Shown here one piece after another: positions 45,974 to 57,679 of a stretch of 64,000 bases of DNA; position 1 is the stretch's first letter, and every line of letters starts with the position of its first letter. The notes under the pieces are model-generated. The model was not told the origin of the DNA and did no database searches. It saw only the letters and a list, made by a program, of their open reading frames with translations. The DNA is from Haematobia irritans (lineage: Eukaryota; Arthropoda; Insecta; Diptera; Muscidae), in NCBI RefSeq assembly GCF_050003625.1, contig NC_134397.1, positions 227,230,537-227,294,536 on the forward strand, read 5' to 3'. A program made the translations under genes and the position numbers.

Positions 45974-46700
45974 ACTTTGTTTTTATACATTTTACTGTGT
46001 AATTTTTCACTATTTCCTCCTTATTTAATTTTACTGTCCCAATCCTAAAAAGAGTATAGTGCCCTTTCCTTATTTTTATGAAGACCCCTGATTTCTTTTA
46101 ACGAACCAAGAAAAAACTTGTGCCCATAATGCCAAAATGATAAACAAAACACATGTCCACACACACATAAAATGCTGCTCTCAAGGCGAAAACATATCAT
46201 GTTTTTTTTTTCAAATGTCTATTCTCTTGGTTCCGAATGTCTATTCTCTTTATTCAAATTAAATAATATTTAGACTTAAGCATATCAAATTTTTGGCCTT
46301 ATCATAAAACAGTTTTCCGAAACAACATACAAGCGGTTTCACAGAAATTGTTCTCTTTTGATTCTTTTGCTGTGTTATGTTGATATCTTTCGTACACTCT
46401 CCCGGTTTCCATCTCTATTTCTTTCTCTCTCGCTTTGAATAAAATATCACATCATATGTATGTTTAGTCGAAATTTGTAAATTTATATATGTTTGCATTC
46501 ACACATATGATTTTTATGAAACATTCATGCCCCAAACATAATATATTCTAACATATTAATACATATGTCCCAAACATTTAGTGTTAGTTTAGGAACATTA
46601 CATGTTTGCACTTAAATATATTGTGTTTTAAAATTGTGCCCGAAACACATTTTTTTTATCTCGGAATATAATATAATATTGAGTCCATTATAATATAATA
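44906..46700. mobile_element. ACATATGTTT-type element remnants around a CACGCAAA-element remnant
   Basis: 44906-45110 and 46480-46640 share many AACATATG/CATATGTTT words and partly complement each other. 45115-45725 matches the CACGCAAA element, with tRNA-like modules near 45225-45295 (minus) and 45400-45475 (plus, GTGGGTTCAATCTCTGC). 45974-46480 has no recognisable feature. Confidence 0.45.
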
Positions 46701-46739
46701 TTGAGTCCATTATTAAAAAGGAGGAAATCGTTCAATTAG

Positions 46740-47905
46740 TGTGGGTAATAAATCCAAATTTCTGAAAATTGAAATTTAAGCAACATTGGTTACTAAATAA
46801 TAGTATTATGGCCAAATTTGGGAAAATCGAACAATGCGTATATATGGGAACTATATATAAATCTGAACCAATTTCGATGATATTTACCAGGTTTGGTTGA
46901 TACCACAGAAGGTTACTTTGTGCTAAATTAGAGTAAGATCGGGTACTAAATAAGATTTTTATTGTCAGAAATATATTTTTAAAGGGGTACATTTTTCAAA
47001 AACGGGCGATACGTATATATGGGAGCTATATCTAAATCTGAACCGATTTGGATTATATTTTGCAGGTTTTGTTTATATTACAGGAGATTACCTTGTGCTA
47101 AATTTGGGTAAAATCGCTAATAAATGAGGCCACTATGGTCAAAAATATGGTTATAAAGAAAAAATTTTTTAAAATCGTGCGCTACATATATATGAGAGCT
47201 ATATCTAAATTTGAATTGATTTGGATGACATTTTGCACATATGGTCAATACTATAGAAGATTAGAGTAAGCAAAAATTTTGTAAGATCGGTTGATAAATA
47301 AGGGTTTTATGGCCAAATTTGTGAAAATCGTGCATTACATATATATGGGAGCTATAGCTAAATCTCAACCGATTTCGATAATTTTTTGCACATATAGTAA
47401 GTGCTATAGAAAATTTTATTTGACCAACTTTGAGTAAGATAGGTTAATAAATAAGAGACTTATGGCCAAATTTGGGAAAATCGGGCGATACATATATATG
47501 GGAGCTATATCTAAATCTGAATCGATTTCGATGAAATTTGACACAATTAGAAAGTGGTCAATTGGATTACTTTGTGGCAAATTTGACGCCGATCGGTTAG
47601 TAAATGAACGCAATTTGACCCCATTTATCGAAATCGGCCGATGCATATATATGGGAGCTATATCGAAATTTGATCCAATTTTCCAAATTCAATAGCGTTC
47701 GTCCCTGCAGCAAAAAAACACAAAAACACATACAAATTTCCATTCCATCAAAATTGGTTAATAATTGCGACCGGAATCCTGCGAACAACAAATACATGGA
47801 CGGACGGACAGACGAACGGATACCAAGCACTAGATCGACCCAGGAGGTGATTCTGAGTCGATCGGTATATATTTTATGGGGTCAATATTTCTGGTAGGCA
47901 CATTT
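46740..47905 (-). mobile_element. DINE-like element, fourth subfamily
   Basis: Repeats of about 150 bases with GGGAGCTATATCTAAATCTG and AACCGATTTCGAT. At the right is the 5' part: GGACGGACGGACAGACG, GATCGACCCAGGAGGTGATT and TATTTTATGGGGTCAATATT. Both ends are decayed. Confidence 0.6.
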
Positions 47906-48103
47906 TTTGGCAGATCAAAGTTATTATATAAAAACGTGTTAAAGACAATTTAAATTTCCAAATTCAGGCTCGGTCGTTTTCAAGTAAAAACGTCTTCAAA
48001 CGCATTTCGATTTGTAGTCAAAATAGAAAATTCAACAAAATTCAAAGACACAACTTTCTTTCATCTAAAGATACCCATTATTGAGCCGAATCACCTAACT
48101 ATA

Positions 48104-49393
48104 ACAGGTTGGCTGATCTCGGTCTAACAAAGAAAAACACATTTTTTTTGTCAAAATTCGTTTTTATTATTCAACATAGTTTCCTTCCAGAGCGATACAA
48201 CGATTATAACGACCTTCCAATTTTTTGATAGCATTTTGGTAGTTCTCCTTCGGGTTTGCCTCATAATAGGCATCAGTTTCGGTGATCACCTCTTCATTGC
48301 AGCCAAATTTTTTCCCTGCGAGCATCCTTTTGAGGTCTGAGAACAAGAAAAAGTCGCTGGGGGCCAGATCTGTAGAATACGGTGGGTGGGGAAGCAATTC
48401 GAAGCCCAATTCATGAATTTTTGCCATCGTTCTCAATGACTTGTGGCACGGTGCGTTGTCTTGGTGGAACAACACTTTTTTCTTCTTCCTATAGGGCCGT
48501 TTTGCCGCGATTTCGACCTTCTAACTCTCCAATAACGCCATATAATAGTCACTGTTGATGGTTTTTCCCTTCTCAAGATAATCGATAAAAATTATTTCAT
48601 GCGCATCCCAAAAAACAGAGGCCATTACTTTGCCAGCGGACTTTTGAGTCTTTCCACGCTTCGGAGACGGTTCACCGGTCGCTGTCCACTCAGCCGACTG
48701 TCGATTGGACACAGGAGCGTAGTGATGGAGCCATGTTTCATCCATTGTCACATATCGACGGAAAAACTCGGGTGTATTACGAGTTAACAGCTGCAAACAC
48801 CACTCAGAATCATCAACACGTTGTTGTTTTTGGTCAAATGTGAGCTTGCGCGGCACCCATTTTGCACAGAGCTTCCGCATATCCAAATATTGATGAATGA
48901 TATGACCAACACGTTCCCTTGATATCTTTAAGGCCTCTGCTATCTCGATCAACTTCATTTTGCGATCATTCAAAATCATTTTGTGGATTTTTTTGATGTT
49001 TTCGTCGCTAACCACCTCTTTTGGGCGTCCACTGCGTTCACCGTCCTCCGTGCTCATTTCACCACGCTTAAATTTTGCATACCAATCAATTATTGTTGAT
49101 TTCCCTGGGGGCAGAGTCCGGAAACTCATTATCAAGCCAAGTTTTTGCTTCCACCATATTTTTTCCCTTCAGTAAACAGTATTTTATCAAGACACGAAAT
49201 TCCTTTTTTTCACTTTTTTTAACAATAACAAATGTTGCTTCACAAAAGACGCTCTATCTCACAAACTGATTGACTTACAGACGTCAAATTTTGACACGAA
49301 CCATTTGAAGGTTGGTACTATATAAAAATAATATTCATTTAATACTACCGTCGCCATCTATGTGTCAGACCGGGGATTTATCAGCCAACCTGT
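48104..49393 (-). mobile_element. Himar1-like mariner, near full length
   Basis: 1,290 bases, with end ACAGGTTGGCTGATCTCGGT and its inverted partner GACTTATCAGCCAACCTGT-like (one base different). TA lies at 48102-48103 and 49394-49395. This is the least rearranged mariner copy here. Confidence 0.95.
48167..49214 (-). pseudogene. Himar1-like mariner transposase, disabled
   Basis: Three defects are visible. The start codon position (49212-49214) reads AGT instead of ATG. One extra C lies in the run near 49107-49111. A TAG at about 48517-48520 stops the frame in the middle. Between them the protein is well kept: the helix-turn-helix region (MKLIEIAEALKISRERVGHI) and first Asp in VTMDETWLHHY. 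After the stop come second Asp in FHQDNAPCHKS and third Asp in DLAPSDFF. Catalytic residues (DD34D) are all present. Confidence 0.9.
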
Positions 49394-49874
49394 TAAGCAC
49401 AAAACGACTTTATTGACAACTTTACCGACAAGGAAAAAAACTTTATATGAGAGAAATGCGTCCTCTATTGTAAGCAACATTCGTATTCGTATTTTAAGGT
49501 CATGAAATCTTTGGCCTACGACAGTATTTTTTCAGTGTAGAAATTCTATGCTTGTAAGGATTTAAAATATCCCCTATATCAATATTCAATATAGTATTGA
49601 AGTGTTTATATTACATTACAAATTTTAAATTCCATTTTTACAATTGTGGTTTAGTTGTTTTGTCATCGTACAACATTTAGAGCATCTAAATGTCAATGTT
49701 TGATATTCGCAAACAAGAGTGTCAAGTCTTGTGGTTGCTGTCTTCATCGTACGATCTTCACGGACCCATTTGTATATGGCTGAATTATCGTTTTGATAGT
49801 TGTATCGATTTATTTGGTCTTGCTATGACCAAAATGGCATTTATTTGCACATTTGTTTGTTTCTTTTTTTTTAG
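49394..49874. other. No recognisable gene
   Basis: AT-rich spacer before a candidate exon. Confidence 0.35.
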
Positions 49875-49951
49875 CCAATGTTCAGTGGATGTTCATGCTG
49901 ATGACCTCTATATGATGCGCAGTTGCTGGCTGCAATTGGCAATCGAAAAAC
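49875..49951 (+). CDS. Candidate internal exon, unidentified
   Basis: It has acceptor TTCTTTTTTTTTAG and donor GTGAGTATG. One base, then 25 codons (QCSVDVHADDLYMMRSCWLQ, then LAIEK), then one base. Composition is more balanced than the flanks and unlike any repeat here. I recognise no family. Partner exons are unknown; its entry phase does not match the donor chosen at 42190 but would match one at 42240. Confidence 0.3.
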
Positions 49952-50563
49952 GTGAGTATGGGCCTGTTTTTATTTTGGATTTGTATTTTATTTTCATACA
50001 AATATGATGTAATATTACTTGGTGCACTTACGCATGCCCATTGATTGGCTGGAGGGGACCATCTGTTTTGATTTCAAGCACAAGGGACCTTAAACTTTTT
50101 TTGGTTTGTGAAAGTTGTAGTGAATTTTGAACTGGTATCACAGGTTGGTGGTAATTTAACATTTGTAACAGGTAGGCTGTGGCCATCCAGATTGGCACCT
50201 TTTCCTTGAACTCGAACCAGAAACCCTTCACTTTTAATTCATATCGTTGTTGTTTTTTTTTTTTATCAAGTGTGCCAAATTGTATTTAATCCGGTGTCAT
50301 GCATTATATTGAAATTTTTAGTAATGATTTGAGGCCTTTATTCTGGGAATTCCCATTTGGATTATTATTTTAAAAATGTGATATGTGAAGAGAATGTAAT
50401 TAAATAAGTTTGGTCAAAGAGAAAAATGGGATATACAAGAAGGCTATACCAGAATATTAGAAGGTACAATCCTTGCCCAATACATTTGGCCCAAAAATGA
50501 TTACAGATTTCAAATCGATCTTAAGAAAATTATATGCAATTATCGACCCTACTAGGTCTGAAC
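49952..50563. other. No recognisable gene
   Basis: Anonymous sequence. The minus-strand open frame at 50028-50231 has no domain or splice support. Confidence 0.35.
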
Positions 50564-50806
50564 TAGGGGTATGCGCGTGACACGAAATTCTCGTGACACG
50601 CGTGAATCACGTGAGTCGTGCACAAAATCCCAAGCATCTCTCGTGAATGTGCCTGAATGGGACTAAAATTAATATGTCGTGCGTGAGAAATAAAATCGGT
50701 TCGTGAATGTGCGTGAATAAAATTTCTGCAAAATCACGCTTACGAAAAAAATTAAGATTTAATTCATACTCGCATGTTAACTGAAATTAATTTTGCTCTC
50801 GAACTA

Positions 50807-52451
50807 CAGTGAGTCACAGTGAAAATGGCCCACCCACACAAATTTAGTTGTTAGAATGAAAACCTCATTTTCTTGCAAATATATACTTCAATTTCTTTTA
50901 TTTTCTTAAAATATAGATAAATACAAACTAAATATAATATTAGAAAGACCTTAAAATTCTATCAATTCATAAAACAAAAATGTTTTTAAGGAAAACAAAA
51001 AAACTCACGCCACAGTGAAAATGACCCAAAATGTTTAACTAAATATTTTAATTCAATAAATTATATCTAATATTTAGTGGAAAATCCTTTTTGTTTAATG
51101 ACTGATTTTAAGCGTCATGGCATGGATTCTACCAATTTTGTTGTGTAAGAAGAGCTTATTTTTTGCCATTTTTCCACTAATGCTCTCTTCAAGTCTTCCT
51201 TGCAGGATATATGATATTTTCGAATTTCCACTTCAAGTTTATACCAGCCCAGTCCGGAGACTGGGCTGGAGTTTTTATGACACGCGGACAATTATAAAGC
51301 AGCCACTCTTTTACAACATGAGCTGTATGTTTTGGGTCGTTGTCTTGGTTAAAATGAAATCAGCTACCAATGCCCAGCTTTTCCGCACTTTGCTTCAAAT
51401 TATCTTTCAAAATAGACAGATATTGCATCTTGTCCATATTGCCTTCAATAAAAATGAGATTTCCAACACCCGCAGCAGAGCAAGAACCCAAAACCATCAC
51501 ATGCCCTCCGCCGTGTTTAACAGTTGGCCGTAAATGCTTTGGGTGCAGTTCTTCGTTTGCTTTTCTCCACACATTTCTTCTACCATCTGACCCAAAAAGG
51601 TTGAATTTCGACTCATCTAAGAATAGAATATCTTTCCAAAACGAAAATTCCTTTGCTGTATACGCATGGGCAAATAGTAATCGATCTCTCTTATTCTTAG
51701 CACTTACGGACGGTTTCTTTCTTGCAATTCGTCCATGTAATCCTGATCTGTGGAGAACTATTCTGATGGTGTCTGCATGGCAATTCACTTGGAGATGGTT
51801 GGCCACCAAATCTCGAATATTTGGAGCACTTAGTTTTGGGTTAGATCGACATTTATTTACTATCCATCGTTCATCTCTGTCAGAAAACAGTTTTTTTTGA
51901 ATTGGATCTTGGCTTATCAATGATCCGATTTTCATCGGTATACCTTTTAATTATATTTTTAATGGTTCCACGTGGGACTTGAACCATTTCTGCAATTCGC
52001 CTTTGACTTACGCCGTTTTTAAAATGATTTATTATTAAATTTCGCATCTCAAACGAAGTGTGAGGTCCCATTTTTCGATTGTTTTATCTTTTTTTTTAAG
52101 AAAATTTTAATCGACCACTTTGTTGCGTGTTTGCACTTTTAATATTCTGAGAACATTGTAATGTAACAGATAAAGCAAATGTGATGAAGTGCTGGAAGAA
52201 AACCGTTATATTTTTGCCATTTCTTTTGGTGGGCCATTTTCACTGTGGCATGATATTTCTGACATTTCTCTTAAATGTCTGATTCCAATAATTTATAGCT
52301 GAAACCTGAACTTTATACTCACCAAATATTGTTATTAATTAGATTTACCTAAGAGAAAACTAACATTTGGATCTCTGATTGGCCAAATATGAGATAAAAT
52401 TTCAAAATATTTACATTTACTCTGGTGGGCCATTTTTACTGTGACTCACTG
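50807..52451 (-). mobile_element. Tc1-like transposon
   Basis: 1,645 bases with inverted ends (CAGTGAGTCACAGTGAAAAT and the matching ATTTTTACTGTGACTCACTG). TA lies at 50805-50806 and 52452-52453. The terminal GTGGGCCATTTTCACTGTGGC block recurs internally near 52232, so the ends contain a second, nested repeat copy. Confidence 0.9.
51067..52071 (-). pseudogene. Tc1-like DD34E transposase, disabled and lacking the catalytic Glu
   Basis: The start at 52071 (MGPHTSFEMRNLIINHFKNG) leads into a helix-turn-helix (VSQRRIAEMVQVPRGTIKNI). A frameshift in an A8 run near 51890 follows. The second part has the first catalytic Asp in FLDESKFNLFG, a TGA near 51357, then the second Asp in NQDNDPKHTAH. The expected SPDxNPIEN motif with the catalytic Glu is replaced at 51244-51269 by a short palindrome, reading SPDWAGIN. 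The tail (KSVIKQKGFSTKY) ends at 51067. The product cannot be active. Confidence 0.87.
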
Positions 52452-52884
52452 TATATCCTATTTTTGAATTTTGTTACTTCTGCTGATTTCCGTTTGGAAA
52501 ATGTCGTGAACTGTCGTGAATTGTCGTGAATCTGGCGTTAGCGTGAGTCTTTAAAAGTAGTTCGTGCGTGAGTACTGGCTTTCATTTCGTGAATGTGCGT
52601 GAGTGGAATTGGATATCACACGTATTGTGCGTGAATAAACAGTTTACCTCTGCTGATTTTCGTTTGGAAAATGTCGTGAGTCTCGTGAGTCTCGTGAATT
52701 ACGTGAATTGTCGTGAATCGTGCGTGAGCATGAGTCTTTAAAAGTGAGAACTGGTTTTCATTTCGCGAATGTGTGTGAGTGGGATTGGATATCACACGTA
52801 TTTTGCTTCGTGAATGTGAGTGAAATTTCAGTCACGCGCACACCTCTAGCCTGAACGTGGGTCCCAAATAACAAAACATTTGTT

Positions 52885-52969
52885 TTAATACCCACCACCA
52901 TTGAATGGTGACGGGGGTATAATAAGTTTGTCATTCCGTTTGTAACACGTCGAAATATCTATTTCCGAT
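52885..52969 (+). mobile_element. 5' fragment of a DINE-like element
   Basis: AATACCCACCACCATTGAAT, then TCATTCCGTTTGTAACACGT and CGAAATAT, the family's 5' end, cut by the mariner at 52972. Confidence 0.65.
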
Positions 52970-52971
52970 TA

Positions 52972-54067
52972 ACAGGTTGGCTGATAAGTCCCCGGTCTGA
53001 CACATAGATGGCGTCGCTAGTATTAAATGCATATTTTTTTATATAGTACCAATCTTCAAATGATTCGTGTCATAATTAAGACGTATGTAAGTCAATTAGT
53101 TTGTAAGATAGAGCGTCTTTTGTGAAGCAACTTTTGTGATTGTGAAAAAATGGAAAAAAAAGGAATTTCGTGTTTTGATAAAATACTGTTTTCTGAAGGG
53201 AAAAAATACGGTGGAAGCAAAAACTTGGCTTGATAATAAGTTTTCGGACTCGGCCCCAGGGAAATCAACAATAATTGATTGGTATGCAAAATTCAAGCGA
53301 GGTGAAATGAGCAATTTTTATCAAGATAATCGATAAAAATTGTTCCATGCGCATTCCAAAAAACAGAGGCCATTACTTTGCCAGCGAACTTTTGAGTCTT
53401 TCCACGCTTCGGAGACGGTTCACCGGTCGCGGTCCACTCAGCCGACTGTCGATTGGACTCAGGAGTGTAGTGATGGAGCCATGTTTCATCCATTGTCACA
53501 TATCGACGGAAAAACTCGGGTGTATTACGAGTTAACAGCTGCAAACACCGCTCAGAATCATCAACACGTTGTTGTTTTTGGTAAATGTGAGCTCGCGCGG
53601 CACCCATTTTACACAGAGCTTCCTCATATCCAAATATTGATGAATGATGTGACCAACACGTTCCTTTGATATCTTAAAGGCCTCTGCTATCTCAATCAAC
53701 TTCAAAGCGTCCAAAGCGTTCACCGTCTTCCGTGCTCATTTCACAACGCTTGAATTTTTCATTCCAATCAATTATTGTTGATTTCTCTTTGGCAGAGTCC
53801 GAAAACTCATCATCTAGCCAAGTTTTTGCTTCCACCGTATTTTTTCCCTTCAGAAAACAGTATTTTATCAAAACACGAAATTCCTTTTTTCCCTTTTTTT
53901 CACAATAACAAAAGTTGATTCACAAAAGACGCTCTATCTCAAAAATTAATTGACTTACAGACGTCAAATTTTGACACGAATCATTTGAAGGTTGGTACTA
54001 TATGAATACTAATTTAATACTAGCGACCCATCTATGTGTCAGACCGGGGACTTATCAGCCAACCTGT
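52972..54067. mobile_element. Fold-back derivative of the Himar1-like mariner
   Basis: Both termini are the transposase-5' end of the mariner. 52972-53313 runs in plus sense through the first 50 or so codons. 53332-54067 runs in minus sense from the middle of the transposase back to its 5' end. TA lies at 52970-52971 and 54068-54069. The junction sits in ATTTTTATC-AAGATAATC-GATAAAAAT, a 9-base inverted repeat. The 3' half of the mariner is absent. Confidence 0.88.
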
Positions 54068-54910
54068 TATGTAGATTTTTTGATGTCTTCGACTTCTCAA
54101 TAAAGTCGTAGTCGCATCGTTGACATTTCACCACCTTGCAAAAGAGCACTAATTAAATAGGTAATATGTGATAGTTATTCTCAATAGATGAAATAAAGAT
54201 AAAAGATTAAAAACAGGCCAAAGTAAACTTTTCAAAATTTGGGAAAACCGGAATTTTGATAGAATTGAAAGGTCATTTTTAAAAATTTTGAAATTGGAAG
54301 AATGTACTACATGCTATTAAATTGACCTCATGATACTCTTGTATTGTAGTTTAATGGAAAGACGCTAATTTGCCTACATATACGATTTACACAAAAGAAT
54401 TCCATTTTTGAACACAATACGTATTTGGAAATTTTAGATCTAGTGATTGTGAAATCACAATTTAAGCAATCAACATATAAAGTGAGACAAACGTCCTAAT
54501 TTGTAACATTTAAGTCTCAGCTATCTAAGTATAAATGTAATAAATATTTCGAAATCTTAACATTCTGAAATATCTAAAGATGGTAGTTAATTCTGTCATA
54601 TTGGAAATTCTAACAACATTGCAAACACATCTGGCTCCATCACGTACTTATTTATTTCGTTGAACAATTTAAATTTAACACTTTACTTTAGTATCAAGTA
54701 TTTTATGGTTGAGATATTTTCACAGTCATCCGATGCAATCATATGTGGAAAACAGAAGTAAATCATGTTATGCTATTTTTTAGATATCTACAAAATTTCC
54801 ATTTTTAGATGTAAAAAAAAAAATACTTGTAAATTAAATATGTATGTCCACATGCCAATACCAGTTGTCTCTTGTATTAAGGTATAACGAACTGAGAGCT
54901 ATTTAGGAAA
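54068..54910. other. No recognisable gene
   Basis: AT-rich anonymous sequence without domain-bearing frames. Confidence 0.4.
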
Positions 54911-55700
54911 ATAGCAAATACATATAGCTATAAGTTCGGTTGGGTCGAATCTTATGTACCCTCCACCGTGGATGGAAGATGTGTGGCCTTCTCATATAAC
55001 TGATAATTTTATCATCTAGAGAGATAAAAAACTGCCGCATTATTATCTAGTAATAAAATTTGGAAGTTCTGCCCAAGTAATTAGTTTTAATGGATATATT
55101 TATTTTTATATCGACCACCATAGAATAAGTTTGTCATTCCGTTTGTAACACATCAAAATATCGATTTCCGACTATATAAAGTTTAGATTCTTCCGGAAGA
55201 AATTCTAAGTCGATATACCCATGTCAGTCTGTTCGTCACTCTGTCTATGGTAATCACTTCACAGCCTTCGATAATGGAGATATTTTCCTGAAATTTGATC
55301 AGATTAGTTTTTTGTCTGCAAGCACGTCAAGTTGGAAGATGGACTCTATCGGAATCAAATTAATGTTAATTTTCTTTGTGTGTATAGCGCTTTTGCATAT
55401 GACACAGAAAGGTTACTTTGATCTTTTGTGAAAAATATGTATAGCAGAAGCATTGTACTCCGAATTGCCACTTAGGTCGATCTAGGTCTTGAAATACGTC
55501 CGTTCATTTATTTGCTCTTTGCATTGTTATGGTCGCGATTAGGATGACCAAAACCGACCACGTATTCCGTTGCAAAAACCGTATCGAATATTGGCTTTTT
55601 CGCTTAACTACAAAAACAGGTTTTAGGTCATCGGTTAACCGATTTTTATAGTTCACCAAATAATTTCTGTATTTTAATGAAATTTATATCACATAGTCAT
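54911..55700. mobile_element. DINE-like fragments, ends facing each other
   Basis: 54920-54985 is a 3' end in minus sense (ATAAGTTCGGTTGGGTCGAA, ACCCTCCACCGTGGATGG). 55110-55600 is a 5' end in plus sense (CGACCACCATAGAATAAGTT, TCATTCCGTTTGTAACACAT). Both are decayed. Confidence 0.55.
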
Positions 55701-56025
55701 ATATTTTCTCCGAAAATCGAACTTTGAGAAAATGTAAATTGAAATGGCTGATTCATTACAATACGGTTTTACTAGTTAGCATAATTAAACATTTTTTTGT
55801 TACACATCTCGTCATACGATGATTTCGGAACTTTAATTCAACTGAAAAGAAGAACCATAAATTGTGCACCTTGTACACTGTTAGACCGACATATTTAAAT
55901 TTTAATAAGATCAAAAAAAAAAAATAAATGTTTACAAAGTGTATTCTATTTGTACCTTATTAGTACAAAAACAAACAGAAAAAATTAAATAAAAAAACAC
56001 TATCACACTGTACAATACAGCATAT

Positions 56026-57497
56026 CGTTAGCTTAATGTGTAAAGGTGCTAAGTCAACCTTTTACAAAAAATGGATTAAAATGCAGATCGACAGATAGAT
56101 CAAAAATACATAGTTTACCAACAAAAAAAAAAAAAAATATATTAAATATCTGTTTTTATCTCTGTTTCGTAATGATGTGTAAAAGTGCTAAGTCAAATTT
56201 TAGGTTGAGTAGGCTTTGCAAAAAAAATTTTAATAGCAATTTTTTGTGTGCGATTTTGCTGAAAATTTGCTGTTTGTATTGGAAGCATTTATGGAACTAA
56301 CAGGTTGGCTGTTAAGTACCCGGTCTAACAAAGAAAAACAAATTTTTTTTTGTCAAAATTCGTTTTTATTATTCAACATAGTTCCCTTCAAGAGCGATAC
56401 AACGATTATAACGACTTTCCAATTTTTGGATACCATTTTGGTAGTACTCCTTCGGTTTTGCCTCAAAATAGGTTTCGGCGATCACCTCTTCATTGCAGCC
56501 AAATTTTTTCCCTGCGAGCATCCTTTTGAGGTCTGAGAACAAGAAAAAGTCGCTGGGTGCCAGATCTGGAGAATACGGTCTGGAGAATATTTTTTCTTTT
56601 TCATGTGGGGCCGTTTTGCCGCGATTTCGACCTTCAAACGCTCCAATAACGCCATATAATAGTCACTGTTTATAGTTTTTCCCTTCTCAAGATAATCGAT
56701 AAAAATTATTCCATGTGCATCCCAAAAAAACAGAGACCATTACTTTGCCAGCGGACTTTTGGGTCTTTCCACGCTTCGGAGACGGTTCACCGGTCGCTGT
56801 CCACTCAGCCGACTGTCGATTGGACTCAGGAGTGTAGTGATGGAGCTATGTTTCATCTATTGCCACATATCGACGGAAAAACTCGGGTGTAATACAAGCT
56901 AACAGCTGCAAACACCGCTCAGAATCATCAACACTTTGTTGTTTTTGGTCAAATGTGAGCTCGCGCGGCACCCATTTTGCATAGAGCTTCCGCATATCCA
57001 AATATTGATGAATGATATGACCAACACGTTTCTTTGATATCTTTAAGGCCTCTGCTATATCGATCAACTTCATTTTACGGTCATTCAAAATCATTTTGTG
57101 GATTTTTTGATGTTTTCGTCGGTAACCACAAGTTTTTGCTTTCACTGTATTTTTCCCCTTCAGAAAACAGTTTTTTATCAAAACACGAAATTCTTTTTCT
57201 CCATTTTTTTTTTCACAATAACAAAAGTTGCTTCACAAAAGACGCTCTATCTCACAAACTAATTGACTTACAGACGTCAAATTTTGACACGAATCATTTG
57301 AAGGTTTGTACTATATAAAAATAATATGCATTTAATACTAGCGACGCCATCTATGTGTCAGACCGGGGACTTATCAGCCAACCTGTTACATTTACAGTTT
57401 TTCGAAAATAGGTTTATTTCACAATTTATTAAGTTTTTTGTCTCTCCTGTAAAATTTCAAAAATTTGACTTAGCACGTTTACACATTAAGCTAACGA
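56026..57497. mobile_element. Short TIR element split by a mariner
   Basis: TCGTTAGCTTAATGTGTAAA at the left is complemented at the right (TTTACACATTAAGCTAACGA). The repeat continues with GTGCTAAGTCAA. TA lies at 56024-56025 and 57498-57499. Without the mariner the element is about 385 bases. A further partial copy of the end lies near 56176. Confidence 0.7.
56300..57386 (-). mobile_element. Himar1-like mariner, internally deleted
   Basis: 1,087 bases with ends ACAGGTTGGCTGTTAAGTAC and ACTTATCAGCCAACCTGT, TA at 56298-56299 and 57387-57388. Compared with 48104-49393 it lacks a block near 56580, which includes the HQDNAPCH region. It lacks another near 57125, covering the N-terminal DNA-binding part. 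It is non-coding as it stands. Confidence 0.92.
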
Positions 57498-57679
57498 TAT
57501 TTGTTTAGTTTGTTTTCAAATGTTAATTTTATATAAAATGAATTGCATTTTTTTGTTTGTTTATAAGAAAATCATAAAACTCATTTTCTCTGACTTTTTA
57601 TTTGTTTGCTTTTAACCGTTTTTGGGGGAAAAAAATGGAAACCGATTTCACATTTGCATTTTTCCGAACAGACAAAATA

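Larger units (their letters stand above)
50564..52848. mobile_element. hAT-like CGTGAG-repeat MITE, split by a Tc1-like element
   Basis: Left end TAGGGGTATGCGCGTGAC and right end GTCACGCGCACACCTCTA. GTCTGAAC (50556-50563) and GCCTGAAC (52849-52856) form a 7-of-8 target duplication. The interior (50564-50805 and 52453-52848) is dense in CGTGAGT/CGTGAAT words. Same family as 12249-12448. Confidence 0.75.

Noticed and set aside
49690..50007. 105-residue frame starting at 49690
   Set aside because: It runs through a polypyrimidine tract and AG acceptor and on past a GTGAGT donor, so only the middle (49875-49951) is a credible exon.
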